Positions 1-9,072 of a DNA stretch of 64,000 bases are shown here, piece after piece. Made by a program: the position numbers and the translations under genes. This DNA is from Lachnospiraceae bacterium UBA3401 (lineage in GTDB: Bacteria > Bacillota > Clostridia > Lachnospirales > Lachnospiraceae). The stretch spans positions 1-64,000 of the forward strand of contig DEPD01000111.1 of NCBI GenBank assembly GCA_002358575.1, given 5' to 3'. The notes beneath the pieces are model-generated. The model was not told the origin of the DNA. It ran no database searches and worked only from the letters and a program-made list of their open reading frames with translations. How positions within the stretch are numbered: the stretch's first letter is position 1; every line of letters starts with the position of its first letter.

Positions 1-49
1 TTTGCATGGCTTGATGCTTGTAACAGGAAGCCGAAAGCTGAATTGTAAC
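1..49 (-). repeat. Truncated copy of a MITE-like repeat (family A)
   Basis: The reverse complement of these bases matches 43 of 49 positions at one end of the palindromic element at 25627-25797, including the core at 1-17 that reads GCATCAAGCCATGCAAA in the complement. The copy starts right after the stop codon of the MltG-like gene and runs off the window edge, so only one terminus is visible. It is a second, inverted copy of the same family and lies at the 3' end of the flagellar cluster. Confidence 0.75.
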
Positions 50-50
50 A

Positions 51-641
51 TTATTTTCCAGTTAATTTTTCTGCAATCTCCTGCCAGCTCGCTCCGGCAT
101 TAATTGTGATCTTTCCTATATTAAGCTTCTTGTCATATCCATGCTGCATCAAAAATGCATCATACTCGGACGCATTCTCAATCACCCCTGCATTAAACAG
201 CTTTCTGGAAACTGTTCCAGAATCATCACCCTTTGTAATGTCAATCTGAACCGCATCGCTCTCTCTGGTCGGAATAACGGTGGTAGTCTGGTCAGAGACT
301 CCGGTTGTCGTGTCTGTCGGCTGCTCCTCTGACTCTGGCAATGCAGAGCTGCTAGAGTCAGTCTGCTCCGCGTCCTTTGCCGCATCCAACACAGATTGAA
401 TCTCTGCCTCTTTCTCCTCATCTCTGTTAGCGGGCGGCTCTGTCGGTTCTGGGGCAGTCGCCACATCTGTTGATTGCTCCTCTGTCGTTTCTTCTGGAAG
501 TCTATTGTCTTCTCCAAGTCCATATTCCTTTAAGACAGACACCCTCGCATCAGCAACGGCACTCCTAGTGTAAGCTCCCATCACCACTGCAGTAATTAAA
601 ATGCCCAGACCAAGCCCCCTTAACATATATTTGAATTTCAT
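51..641 (-). CDS. Membrane-anchored protein with a C-terminal MltG/YceG LysM-like domain
   Basis: A 196-residue protein. Residues 7-30 form one hydrophobic membrane segment. Residues 45-125 are a low-complexity linker rich in E, T, D, S and P. The last 60 or so residues (DITKGDDSGTVSRKLFNAGV onward, with an asparagine-tyrosine-phenylalanine-rich middle and GASWQEIAEKL at the end) resemble the LysM-like subdomain found at the N-terminus of MltG/YceG endolytic transglycosylases. The catalytic YceG domain is absent, so cleavage of glycan strands is not expected; binding to peptidoglycan is an inference. The start codon overlaps the stop of the upstream gene by one base (TAATG), which shows translational coupling. 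It is the last gene of the flagellar cluster. Automated pipelines might label it MltG, which would overstate its function. Confidence 0.7.
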   Translation of the reverse strand: MKFKYMLRGLGLGILITAVVMGAYTRSAVADARVSVLKEYGLGEDNRLPEETTEEQSTDVATAPEPTEPPANRDEEKEAEIQSVLDAAKDAEQTDSSSSALPESEEQPTDTTTGVSDQTTTVIPTRESDAVQIDITKGDDSGTVSRKLFNAGVIENASEYDAFLMQHGYDKKLNIGKITINAGASWQEIAEKLTGK

Positions 642-1726
642 TATACAGCCCCCTTAAACAGATTGATGACTAGCTTTACCTCCCCAACTCCAAGACCAAG
701 TTCTTTGGCAATATCCACATTAGAATAACCTTCTTTATAAAGCCTTAAAATCCTGTCATTGTTGTTTTCTACTGCTCCTGGAAAAACATCCTGAGGCTTT
801 ATCATACCTGCTATATCTTTCTTTACGGGTCTCTCAATATGTGGTGCCTGATCCACAAAAGAGTACACCTCCACAGGCCGAATCTCTGCCGGTTTTACAT
901 CCACAACCTTCATATCCTCAGGGCGAGAACCAAATGTCTGTAATTCTGCTGTACTAACAGGCGCAATACCCGTATTCTCCGGCACAGGCTGCATATCATT
1001 TGACATGACAACATCTGCCGACAAGATTTCTACACTTTTTACTACAAGCGGACTCAGTTCCATCGGTCTGTCAACCTGCGTCTTTTTGTCAAAGTTTAAC
1101 CCCAATGCACCGATATCCAACGCGCGGGCATCCACCTGCCGATGAATCTGCATCTCCTGCTGCATTGGAAGAATAAGCCTTGCCATCTGCCGACGCGCAT
1201 ACTCCTTTTCCTGTGCTTCCTTATCCAACACAGCGCGGTCTGTACTGATATTTTTTCTTGCCAGTTCTTTTTCTCTGGCCTCAGCATCTTCTTTTGCCTT
1301 GGCTGCAAGGGCAAGCGCCGCCGCATTCGCTGCTTCCTCGGCTTCTTTCGCCGTTTTATCCACATGTTTTATTGTCTCTTTAAGATTATTATGCTTATCA
1401 TTTAGCATATCATACAGAAACACAACTTCCTGATGTGACTTGTTAATATCTGCAAGCACTGTTTCTGAATATTCGCTAATCGCCATTATCTTTTCGTTTG
1501 AAATGCGTTCTGACGCGCGCTCAGTCTTTTCCACGGCATACTCAAGTGTCTCATCTACAACTTCGGTGACTCGTTCCTTTGCATCTCTCATCTCTTTCTC
1601 TATAACGCTTCGAATAAGCTCCACATCTACTTCCTGACCACCGTCATCTGACTTTCCTCTGACTAAAAAACTTCCTGCAAAAGCACACGCTCCAAATGCT
1701 AACAGCGCAATCTCCAACCAATTCAT
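641..1726 (-). CDS. DUF6115-like membrane/coiled-coil protein with C-terminal helix-turn-helix
   Basis: A 361-residue protein. Residues 3-20 form a single N-terminal membrane anchor. Residues 30-190 are a long charged coiled coil, very rich in A, E and K. A variable middle section follows. The last 35 residues (DRILRLYKEGYSNVDIAKEL and following) look like a helix-turn-helix of the resolvase/sigma-70 region 4 kind. This layout fits the DUF6115 family seen at the end of clostridial flagellar operons. Its function is unknown. The combination of a membrane anchor and a DNA-binding-like tail is unusual. It is translationally coupled to the downstream MltG-like gene. Confidence 0.7.
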   Translation of the reverse strand: MNWLEIALLAFGACAFAGSFLVRGKSDDGGQEVDVELIRSVIEKEMRDAKERVTEVVDETLEYAVEKTERASERISNEKIMAISEYSETVLADINKSHQEVVFLYDMLNDKHNNLKETIKHVDKTAKEAEEAANAAALALAAKAKEDAEAREKELARKNISTDRAVLDKEAQEKEYARRQMARLILPMQQEMQIHRQVDARALDIGALGLNFDKKTQVDRPMELSPLVVKSVEILSADVVMSNDMQPVPENTGIAPVSTAELQTFGSRPEDMKVVDVKPAEIRPVEVYSFVDQAPHIERPVKKDIAGMIKPQDVFPGAVENNNDRILRLYKEGYSNVDIAKELGLGVGEVKLVINLFKGAV

Positions 1727-1777
1727 CTGTTACCAAACCTTTCCAATCCTCTACAACGTACCAAAAAACAAACACAC

Positions 1778-2089
1778 CTATATTTTTATGTCAAATCCAC
1801 CCTCGGATTTCGCGACAACTCTTCCGTCACCTTTTATTTTCTTCCTGCGTTTTCCGCCGTCACCCGAATAGCCGTTATGACCTTTCTCTTTGGCATCAAA
1901 ACGCTCCTCTTTAAATGAGGTTTCATCTGCATGAACGACCTGTTTTGCCATCTGTTGTTCTTTCTTTTCTGCCTGAACCTGTATATTTCCTTGGTCCACA
2001 ACACCCTTCTCAACCTGTTTTACCTGATTGTGCAAAACATTATCTGTCTGCTGAATACTTCCATTAAGCAGTATTGGACTTATAGCCAT
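1778..2089 (-). CDS. Small charged protein of the flagellar cluster, function unknown
   Basis: A 103-residue, strongly charged protein with no membrane segment or signal peptide. It opens with MAISPILLNGSIQQTD and carries a basic glycine-rich patch (GYSGDGGKRRKKIKGDGR) near residues 70-90. A good ribosome binding site, GAGGAGGG, lies 4-5 bases before ATG. Short proteins of this type are found next to fapA in several clostridial flagellar clusters, but I do not recognise a named family. It follows a probable terminator at 2162-2199, so it may have its own promoter. A weak candidate on the minus strand is TTGCCT, 17 bases, TACAAT near 2144-2172, with a -35 inside the terminator. Confidence 0.65.
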   Translation of the reverse strand: MAISPILLNGSIQQTDNVLHNQVKQVEKGVVDQGNIQVQAEKKEQQMAKQVVHADETSFKEERFDAKEKGHNGYSGDGGKRRKKIKGDGRVVAKSEGGFDIKI

Positions 2090-2161
2090 TTTTATCCCTC
2101 CTCTGGGCCGCTCAATTTACAGGGCGATATCATATTTCGATTTATTGTAATATATTTCGAC

Positions 2162-2199
2162 AAAAAAGGCAATAGCCCCTACAAATTTGTAGAAGCTAT
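2162..2199 (-). terminator. Rho-independent terminator at the end of the fapA-like gene
   Basis: On the minus strand a 12-pair stem with two G-T pairs (ATAGC...GCTAT outer, CTACA...TGTAG inner) is followed, after TGCC, by six T. The stop codon of the fapA-like gene lies inside the hairpin. It should reduce read-through into the last three genes of the cluster. Confidence 0.6.
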
Positions 2200-3768
2200 A
2201 TCTGCATCTTTTTTGTACAAACGACAAAAAGTGTATTCGTTTTTTACTGTCATTGTAGCTCCAGAAATCGCCACAGCAACTCCTTGGTACATTGTTCCGC
2301 GGACATTAATATACGACATTCCCTTATTCTTTAGCATCTTATCAAGCTTTTCAATCTCTTTTAGCTCTTCCTGGATTTTCATTTGGGTCTCTGCAAGAGT
2401 CACCTGTAACATTTTGGCATTTCTTAATTGTTCTTGCGTCAACTTAACACCCTGTTTTAATCGGGTAGTAATATCTTCCAGAGATTTTTTTAACTTCGGT
2501 ATGGTTTTTGATTTTTCTCCCACACTTTTTTGAAGCTCTGCGAGACGTTTCTTGGCGCTCAAGTCACTTCCTACCTCAACAATAGTTGAAGCTCCCATAG
2601 GTGAGCCTACATTTTTTGCATTAATTGCCATTTTGGCCATTACTTTTCCGCCTGTAATCAAGCCTTTTCCTGCGTCTGCGTTGACATTTGTACCCGCAAA
2701 AACTTGGGCGTTTACAATCTGTTCTGCCTCTACAAACCCGTCTGCCTCCACCTCCGCGGCGGAGATAAACTTTGCGACAATATTTCCGCCAGCTTTCAGC
2801 CTGCCTTTGTTCTGCCCATGCATCCCTCTGGCAATAATAATATCTTTGCCAGCCTCTATCACTGCACCTTCCACAACACCTGTCACAAAGACATTCCCAT
2901 CCGTCTTTACACTAAAGTTCTCGCAGACATTTCCCTTCACTTCCACATCTCCGTGATACTCAATGTTTCCTGTGGAAGTTCCAACATCTTCCACACTGTA
3001 TACATCCGATACAAAAACTGTATCATCTACTAGAGAAGCATGACCATCTACCATGCTAGTTAGTTTTAGACCATCTTGCGAAATCTCCAGATTTCTTCCA
3101 TGTGCAAATGTAATCTTTTTTACCTCTCTTGCAAGCATGACTGATCCGTAAATGTCAAAACCATTCTCGCCTCTCTCCTCTGGAATAATCTCTGCAAGAA
3201 CCTGCCCTTTTATGCAATGGTGCAGTGTATTTAATTTAAAAAAGTCCACAGTTCCATCTTCTTTTAATTCTGGACGGATATTATTGTTGGTGTCAAAATG
3301 ATAGACAATCGAAGCATCTCGACCAACAGTAGGCATTTTCCCACGCGCAACAACAATATCTGTACAGTAAAGATTCTTTTCAAGCGCCACTGTAATCGCT
3401 TCCTCATCAATCCCTGCCTTAATTCTGTACTGACCAAGCAAATCCATAACTTGTTCCTTGCTCGCAGGACGCCCGCCTGTACTAGGCGGATACAAGCGCA
3501 TCACCGCTGACATTTTGTCAGGCGCCACCTCAATATTGCAGATCGCATCCACCGGTGAAAGCTTCATTGTAGTCAAAAAAAGGACAACCTCCTCCTCACC
3601 CATAGAAGAAAGTGCAGAGTTGATTGCCTTCGCATCATAGGGTACACCTATTCTATTAAGATACTCCTTTAATTCCACGGCACGTATCTTTTCTCCCACC
3701 CCAACAGGAGGAAAAAGCAGCAGGTTTATCCCTTGTTCTTTTATCTCTATCTGAAAAAATCCATTCAT
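2179..3768 (-). CDS. FapA family (DUF342) protein, flagellar assembly-associated
   Basis: A 529-residue protein of the DUF342/FapA family. The N-terminal third is an alpha/beta region. Residues 240-400 form a glycine-rich, repetitive beta-helix-like stretch with many GNV, GDV and AGG turns. A coiled coil follows (SVGEKSKTIPKLKKSLEDI and on), and a short beta domain closes the protein. FapA proteins sit beside flagellar genes in Clostridia and Thermotogae; their biochemical role is not established. I place the start at MNGFFQIEI because GGAGG lies 10 bases before it; an in-frame ATG seven codons upstream has no such site. It lies 33 bases after fliA and is probably co-transcribed with it. Confidence 0.85.
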   Translation of the reverse strand: MNGFFQIEIKEQGINLLLFPPVGVGEKIRAVELKEYLNRIGVPYDAKAINSALSSMGEEEVVLFLTTMKLSPVDAICNIEVAPDKMSAVMRLYPPSTGGRPASKEQVMDLLGQYRIKAGIDEEAITVALEKNLYCTDIVVARGKMPTVGRDASIVYHFDTNNNIRPELKEDGTVDFFKLNTLHHCIKGQVLAEIIPEERGENGFDIYGSVMLAREVKKITFAHGRNLEISQDGLKLTSMVDGHASLVDDTVFVSDVYSVEDVGTSTGNIEYHGDVEVKGNVCENFSVKTDGNVFVTGVVEGAVIEAGKDIIIARGMHGQNKGRLKAGGNIVAKFISAAEVEADGFVEAEQIVNAQVFAGTNVNADAGKGLITGGKVMAKMAINAKNVGSPMGASTIVEVGSDLSAKKRLAELQKSVGEKSKTIPKLKKSLEDITTRLKQGVKLTQEQLRNAKMLQVTLAETQMKIQEELKEIEKLDKMLKNKGMSYINVRGTMYQGVAVAISGATMTVKNEYTFCRLYKKDADIASTNL

Positions 3769-3801
3769 ATCAGTCTTGCCTCCGTGCAATGATTTCGTCT
3801 G

Positions 3802-4566
3802 TTATTGCTCCAATATTCCAATATAATTTCCCATCTTTGTTTTCATTTTTTGAAGCGCTTTGGTGTGAAGCTGCGATATCCTTGACTCTGATACTTCGAG
3901 CACACGACTGATTTCTTTCAGGGTAAGTTCTTCATAGTAATACAGCAAAATCACCTTTTTCTCTTTGTCTGTCAAAACTTCTAGCGCTTCCTCTAGCACC
4001 TCCTTCAGCTCACTTTTTTCGACTACACTCTCCGGTGTGTCAAACCCTGATGTAATCCCCTTCTCTGAAGAAATATCATTTCCCTGTTCTACATATTCAT
4101 TCAGAGAGATGATATTATCCGCCTTGACTTGATTCTGCCAATCGAGGAACTCATCCTCGCTGATTCCTATATACAACGCGATCTCTGCATCTGTAGGTGG
4201 CTTTCCATTGCGCTGTTCAAGCTCCTTCATTGCAGTGTCAATCTGCTTCTGACGCTGTCTGATCGTGCGCGGTATCCAGTCCATTTTCCGAATCTGATCC
4301 AGAATAGCACCACGAATACGCAGACTGGCATATGTCTCAAACTTCACTTCTTTGCCTGTATCAAACTTATCAATGGCATCAATCAAACCGAACACGCCAT
4401 AACTTACCAAATCTTCATACTCTACATTATAGCCAAGATACATGCTTAGACGCCCTGCGACTACCTTGACTAATGGCGCATACTCCAATATCAGTTTTTC
4501 TCTTAAATCCGGTGATTTCAGCCTGGCATAATCATCCCAAAGTTTTTTGCGTGCTGCTTCGTTCAT
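3802..4566 (-). CDS. fliA: RNA polymerase sigma-28 factor for flagellar genes
   Basis: A 254-residue sigma factor of the FliA/WhiG/SigD type. Region 2 is visible around VEYEDLVSYGVFGLIDAIDK and the -10 recognition helix around SLRIRGAILDQIRKMDWIPR. Region 4 has a helix-turn-helix at LTLKEISRVLEVSESRISQL. The protein should direct late flagellar transcription (flagellin, some chemoreceptors and motility enzymes). Those targets, and the anti-sigma factor FlgM, are not in this window. GGGGG lies about 7 bases before ATG. It lies within the chemotaxis end of the cluster, as sigD does in Bacillus. Confidence 0.93.
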   Translation of the reverse strand: MNEAARKKLWDDYARLKSPDLREKLILEYAPLVKVVAGRLSMYLGYNVEYEDLVSYGVFGLIDAIDKFDTGKEVKFETYASLRIRGAILDQIRKMDWIPRTIRQRQKQIDTAMKELEQRNGKPPTDAEIALYIGISEDEFLDWQNQVKADNIISLNEYVEQGNDISSEKGITSGFDTPESVVEKSELKEVLEEALEVLTDKEKKVILLYYYEELTLKEISRVLEVSESRISQLHTKALQKMKTKMGNYIGILEQ

Positions 4567-4612
4567 GTTATTCCCCCGTTATACACAATGTTGCCTACAC
4601 AAATAATCAGTT

Positions 4613-5038
4613 TTATGCATCTCCAAATGGGTCCTCATTATCATACTGCATTGAAGGAGCAGCCTCCTGGTCAGAATAATCATAAATTTCCTCGTCCGAA
4701 TATCCCTCTGCATCTTCTGACATAAAGCCACCCGCATCCATACCTTCCATATCATTTTGCTCCTCGTTTGCAAAAGCCACGACATTTCCAGTAAGATCTC
4801 CATTTTTTTTCGCTTCCTGAACCATCTGTTCAAGATCTCCTGTTGGTATGATACGAGGTCTGATTGATGCGTAGAGATACCTTGCTACATCACCAAGGAT
4901 ATAGAATATCAATAGCACAATCAGCAGCCCCCACAACATATTTGTCAGCTCATACCCTCTGACATACATAATGATAGACGCTATCGCACCTGCTAAAAGC
5001 ATGAGAAACGGCGTGATAAGACCTGTCTTATTTCCCAT
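4613..5038 (-). CDS. Small two-span membrane protein between cheD and fliA, function unknown
   Basis: A 141-residue protein with two membrane helices (about residues 7-25 and 33-52). An acidic cytoplasmic tail, rich in D, E and M and predicted to be disordered, runs from about residue 80 to the end. AAGGGG precedes ATG by about 9 bases. A protein of this layout between cheD and fliA is common in Lachnospiraceae as far as I know, but I cannot name a family. Its position suggests a motility role; the sequence gives no enzymatic motif. Confidence 0.7.
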   Translation of the reverse strand: MGNKTGLITPFLMLLAGAIASIIMYVRGYELTNMLWGLLIVLLIFYILGDVARYLYASIRPRIIPTGDLEQMVQEAKKNGDLTGNVVAFANEEQNDMEGMDAGGFMSEDAEGYSDEEIYDYSDQEAAPSMQYDNEDPFGDA

Positions 5039-5063
5039 CTCATTATCCCCTTAAATTATTCTG

Positions 5064-5549
5064 TTATATCTTTTTTTCGGGTTTTCCTGCAGAACGGATA
5101 ATCAATTCTCCTGTCTCAGGGTAAAATATAATCGTGCGACCATAATTCAACCCTGTATCCTGCGCTTTCAGCGGAATACCCAACTCTCTGAGTTTCTTCT
5201 TACTCGCCTCCACATTTCTCTCTCCAACACGTACCATATCGGATTTATTCTGAAATGCGAACATCTGTGCTCCGCCTGCTAATTTTGCCTCCAATCTTGC
5301 CTTTCTGCCTCCTATCGCAAGAATCTTTTGTACAAGATCTTCAATTCCTGTATCTGCAAACTTCGCTCTGTTTGAATTGTTTTCTATTTGTCTACTGTCT
5401 GGCAGCATGGCATGTGCAAGTCCCCCCACTTTTGCAACAGGATCCCTAATACAAATTCCCACACAGGAACCCAGTCCTAGGGTTGTAATGCCATCAGGAC
5501 TTTTGCACACATTCAGGTCCGCCATTCCCACTTTTACTATATTTGCCAT
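5064..5549 (-). CDS. cheD: Chemoreceptor glutamine deamidase CheD
   Basis: A 161-residue CheD. The catalytic cysteine is Cys29 in GLGSCVG and the catalytic histidine is His46 in GGLAHAMLP, followed by a conserved TGLNYGRTI motif. CheD deamidates selected glutamines on chemoreceptors, and in Firmicutes it binds CheC and stimulates its CheY-P phosphatase activity. The adjacent cheC gene, 32 bases upstream, fits that partnership. Length is normal for the family. Confidence 0.93.
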   Translation of the reverse strand: MANIVKVGMADLNVCKSPDGITTLGLGSCVGICIRDPVAKVGGLAHAMLPDSRQIENNSNRAKFADTGIEDLVQKILAIGGRKARLEAKLAGGAQMFAFQNKSDMVRVGERNVEASKKKLRELGIPLKAQDTGLNYGRTIIFYPETGELIIRSAGKPEKKI

Positions 5550-5581
5550 AGATACAATGCCCCTTCTCCGTTTTCATATAG

Positions 5582-6202
5582 TCATACTGACAGCCCAAGC
5601 GCACCCAACATCTTTGAGTAAGACTCAAGATCCGGCATCAGAATAAAATAACCATTTAAGTCTACATCATCTGTAAACACCGTCTGTATCAGCAAAATCT
5701 GATCTCCTATAATGCCAAATTCTATCGCCGGAACACTCAGTATCGCATTGAGCATATCAATACTTAGATCCGGAACCGATGGAAGCATCTTGAGATTCGT
5801 CATCTGTGCCAATGAATTTAGATAAGCCCCTGTAATGATATTACCAATCTCTTTCATCGCTGAAATTTCAATCTCGCTAAACTCACCTTCTGAGGGCGGC
5901 ATTCCCATAAGTTTAGACACAAGAGCTTTTCCAGCATTCTGCTCCAATATAAACATAATACTGCCTGTGATGTCACCTTCAACAGCTAGATAAATGCCCA
6001 CGACAAGCTGCTCCTCTCCCCCCATAACTACACCAACATCTTTGAAATCGAGAAGCCTTACCTGCGGAACTTTCATATCCACTTTTGTCTGAAGCATCTG
6101 TGCAAGCGCTGTTGTGGCATTGCCAGCTCCAATATTCCCCAGCTCCTTTAACACATCATAATATTCTGTCGTAACTCTCTCGAAACTCATACTCTCTGCC
6201 AT
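5582..6202 (-). CDS. cheC: CheY-P phosphatase CheC
   Basis: About 206 residues. Both CheC active-site helices are present: ELGNIGAGNATTALAQ near the N-terminus and EIGNIITGAYLNSLA about 100 residues later. Each carries the Glu and Asn used in dephosphorylating CheY-P. I place the start at the ATG reading MAESMSFERV. A longer frame can begin nine codons earlier, but only with TTG. The gene follows a repeat-bearing gap after cheW and precedes cheD, its known regulatory partner. FliY at 19414-20628 supplies a second CheC-like phosphatase domain at the motor. Confidence 0.92.
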   Translation of the reverse strand: MAESMSFERVTTEYYDVLKELGNIGAGNATTALAQMLQTKVDMKVPQVRLLDFKDVGVVMGGEEQLVVGIYLAVEGDITGSIMFILEQNAGKALVSKLMGMPPSEGEFSEIEISAMKEIGNIITGAYLNSLAQMTNLKMLPSVPDLSIDMLNAILSVPAIEFGIIGDQILLIQTVFTDDVDLNGYFILMPDLESYSKMLGALGLSV

Positions 6203-6272
6203 GATAAAACCTAAGCCTTTCCCTATCAAAAGTCACTATAATTCCCGTCTGTCCACAAAATTAAACAGACTA

Positions 6273-6360
6273 TTTTATGCACGCGGGCGTCTAATAGAAA
6301 TAGATCAGCAAAGCTGACAGACGCCCGACGCGCGAGTAAAGGAAGTAACTTTCCCTACTC
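6273..6360 (-). repeat. Structured intergenic repeat, family B, copy 1
   Basis: This fills the gap between cheW and cheC. Read on the minus strand it matches the element at 47729-47817: a small GGAA/TTCC hairpin, then CTCGCGCG, then a larger hairpin closed by GGGCGTCT/AGACGCCC with an inner GTCAGCTTTGCTGA loop, then GCGTGCATAAAA. The two copies differ in the outer stem by compensating changes (GGGCGTCT/AGACGCCC here, GGGCACCC/GGGTGCCC there). It contains no open reading frame. Confidence 0.75.
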
Positions 6361-6363
6361 GTT

Positions 6364-6861
6364 TTACACATCCACTACTTCCGCAAGCACTGATGTGATA
6401 TCTAACAATGAGATGAGCTTCCCATCAGACTTGCCAACACCGGAGAGAAACCGCTCTTTCTCATCTTTTTCATACCCCATCCGCTCAATATGTTCCTCGT
6501 CGAGCGTCACAACCTCTTTCACCTCATCCACCAACACGCCAATTGACTCGTGCTGTTCCAGTGTCAAAATAATAATACGCGTTTTCTTGGTAACTTGATC
6601 TTCTGGAAGTCCCATTTTCAACCGGAGACTAATTGTCGGTATGACAACTCCTCGAACATTTATTACACCCTTAATATAATTTGGCACTTTCGGTACTCTT
6701 GTGATTTTCGACATCCGAATAATATTTGATATATATTTAATATCTATCCCGTATTGCTCCCCGCCAAGCTGTGTCACAATAAACTGTGTCGTATCATGCT
6801 CTATCGGACGGTTCAGACTCACACTCCGCTTCTTTTCGTCCATTATTTTTACTTCATCCAT
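6364..6861 (-). CDS. cheW: Chemotaxis coupling protein CheW
   Basis: A 165-residue CheW with a beta-barrel SH3-like core. The family signatures IRMSKITRVPKVPNYIKGVI and NVRGVVIPTISLRLKMGL are present. It links the CheA kinase to chemoreceptors on the inner membrane face. About 20 extra N-terminal residues precede the core. It follows cheA by 41 bases. A repeat element lies just after its stop codon and separates it from cheC. Confidence 0.94.
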   Translation of the reverse strand: MDEVKIMDEKKRSVSLNRPIEHDTTQFIVTQLGGEQYGIDIKYISNIIRMSKITRVPKVPNYIKGVINVRGVVIPTISLRLKMGLPEDQVTKKTRIIILTLEQHESIGVLVDEVKEVVTLDEEHIERMGYEKDEKERFLSGVGKSDGKLISLLDITSVLAEVVDV

Positions 6862-6902
6862 GTTTTATGCCCTGCCTTTCTTCCTTTTCACTGTCATCAG
6901 AA

Positions 6903-9071
6903 TCAAATCAATGCATTGGTATCAAGGATCAGTGCCACTTCACCGTTTCCTAAGATTGTGGCACCGCTTATCATCTTTGGCACCTTAATATACTTGCCCA
7001 TGGACTTAATAACAACTTCCTGCTGTCCGATAAGCTCGTCTACTACCAAACCTGCCTGCTTTTCACCTTTCTTCACAATAATCACGGTGAGATTCTTATT
7101 CTTATCGCCTTCTCTTGGGGGCATATCCAGAACTTTATCCATTCTGATAATGGGAATAACTGTTCCGCGAATATGGATTACTTCCTTCGCCTGTACCAGT
7201 TTAATATCCTCCGGCAAAACATCCTCGATTGTCTGAATCGAACCGAGTGCAATCGCATATTTCTCATCGCCGATTACAACCATGAGCGCCTGGATAATCG
7301 CCAGTGTCAAAGGAAGTCGAATAATCCAGGAAGAACCCTCGCCAAAACGGTTTTTTACCTCAACTTCGCCGCTCAGGGACTCAATTTTTGATTTTACTAC
7401 ATCAAGGCCAACACCGCGGCCAGATACATCAGACACTTTCTTTGCAGTTGAGAAACTTGGCAGGAACAAAAGATCAATAATTTCCTTCTCCGTCATTGTC
7501 TCAGCCTGTTCCGGTGTCACTGTACCACGCTCAATCGCCTTATTTCTGACAGCTTCCACATTAATTCCGCCGCCGTCGTCCCGCACTTCAATCACGACAT
7601 TATTGCCGTCCTGATAGGCATCTAAGAAGATAGAACCAACTTCTGGCTTGCCGTTTGCAACACGCACATCATTGGGCTCTAAACCATGATCTGCTGAATT
7701 TCTAAGCATATGCATCAGCGGGTCGCCAATCTCATCCACCACAGTACGGTCAAGCTCTGTGTCCTCACCTGTCATGTAAAGTTCCATCTTCTTATTTAGC
7801 TTCTTAGAAAGATCGCGAATCATACGCGGGAACTTTGCCACAACACTCTCGATGGGAACCATTCGCACTTTCATCACAGACTCATGTAAGTTTGTTGTGA
7901 CACTCTCAAGATACTCAATCTGTTCATTAACAGAACCATTATCTCCCTTGCTATCATCTGCTGCCGTGGCAGAAATCAACGAATTCTTCGCTATAATAAG
8001 CTCGCTGACCAGATTCATCAAATTATCCAATTTCTCAATATCCACTCTAACGGTCCTGTTCACTACAGGCTTTGTCGCTGGTTTTGAGGAAGAGGAAGAC
8101 GACGCGGCAGCCACTGTCGCAGCAGATTTTGCTGGCGCAACTGGTGCCTGAGCAGGCACTGGCACAGTCTTGGATACAGTAGGCGCTGCTGTTGCTGTGG
8201 GCTTACTCTCTTCTGCGGGTTTACTCTCAATAGTCTTTTCTGGCTCTGGTCCCGATTTCTCTGATTTTGCCACACCATACTCTGCGCAGAATGCATCCTC
8301 TATCTCAGAGACACTCTTTACCGCCTCGATAATCTCTTCCGCTGTATTTCCAGAAATCAATATCAGACTGAATGTCAAATCAAATTTTTCATCTTCAATA
8401 TCTTGTGCGGTCGGGGAAGATACAATAATTTCTCCCAATTTTTCAAGCGCTTTAAAGACAAGAAATGCTCTCGCAGCCTTTAATACACATGCCTCCTCAA
8501 CATAGACTGTCACGCCAAACACTTTCAATCCCTCGCTGTATGCCTTGTCAATCAGCATCCGCTCCGTATCAGTAATCTTGACATCCTGCCATTTTTCCCG
8601 CTTGGTGTTTGCCCCCTCATCCTTCGCAGAAGGCGCAGCATCCTCTATCTTTGCAGAAGCAGCACTCTCACCAAGAATAACCTCACCATTATTTTTTAAG
8701 ATGCTGTTAAGCGCATCAATCAAGTCCTGATTATCATTGGTTCCCTCTTCTGTCGTCTGCTGAATATTGTTGACATATTCCTCCAGCGCATCCAGACTTT
8801 TAAACAATATATCGATCATTCCAGGACGTACCTTAAAAGTACCATTCCGAACCTCCGAGAATACATTTTCCATATCATGGGTAAGCGTCTGCATTCGCTT
8901 ATATCCCATTGTTCCCGCCATGCCCTTCAAGGAATGAGCTGCTCGAAATATTTCATTGATTGTATCCATATTCTCAGGATTCTGCTCCAGATCCATAATC
9001 TGATCGCTCAGATTTTGTAAATGCTCCTTTGACTCATCAAGGAAAATATCAAGATATTGACTTGTATCCAT
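6903..9071 (-). CDS. cheA: Chemotaxis histidine kinase CheA
   Basis: A 722-residue CheA with all five domains. The P1 Hpt domain carries the phosphorylated His46 in AAHSLKG. P2 and an alanine/proline/serine-rich linker (about residues 285-345) follow. The P3 dimerisation helix reads LDNLMNLVSELIIAKN. The P4 HATPase has HMLRNSADHGLE and DDGGGI/GRGVGLDVV boxes, and a CheW-like P5 closes the protein. It passes phosphate to CheY and CheB. The start MDTSQYLDIF lies one base after the cheB stop, with a purine-rich GGTCAGG before it; an ATG six codons upstream would overlap cheB. Confidence 0.95.
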   Translation of the reverse strand: MDTSQYLDIFLDESKEHLQNLSDQIMDLEQNPENMDTINEIFRAAHSLKGMAGTMGYKRMQTLTHDMENVFSEVRNGTFKVRPGMIDILFKSLDALEEYVNNIQQTTEEGTNDNQDLIDALNSILKNNGEVILGESAASAKIEDAAPSAKDEGANTKREKWQDVKITDTERMLIDKAYSEGLKVFGVTVYVEEACVLKAARAFLVFKALEKLGEIIVSSPTAQDIEDEKFDLTFSLILISGNTAEEIIEAVKSVSEIEDAFCAEYGVAKSEKSGPEPEKTIESKPAEESKPTATAAPTVSKTVPVPAQAPVAPAKSAATVAAASSSSSSKPATKPVVNRTVRVDIEKLDNLMNLVSELIIAKNSLISATAADDSKGDNGSVNEQIEYLESVTTNLHESVMKVRMVPIESVVAKFPRMIRDLSKKLNKKMELYMTGEDTELDRTVVDEIGDPLMHMLRNSADHGLEPNDVRVANGKPEVGSIFLDAYQDGNNVVIEVRDDGGGINVEAVRNKAIERGTVTPEQAETMTEKEIIDLLFLPSFSTAKKVSDVSGRGVGLDVVKSKIESLSGEVEVKNRFGEGSSWIIRLPLTLAIIQALMVVIGDEKYAIALGSIQTIEDVLPEDIKLVQAKEVIHIRGTVIPIIRMDKVLDMPPREGDKNKNLTVIIVKKGEKQAGLVVDELIGQQEVVIKSMGKYIKVPKMISGATILGNGEVALILDTNALI

Positions 9072-9072
9072 T

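Noticed and set aside
51..641. Endolytic transglycosylase MltG
   Set aside because: Only the LysM-like subdomain is present. The catalytic YceG domain with its conserved Glu is missing, and the protein is far too short.
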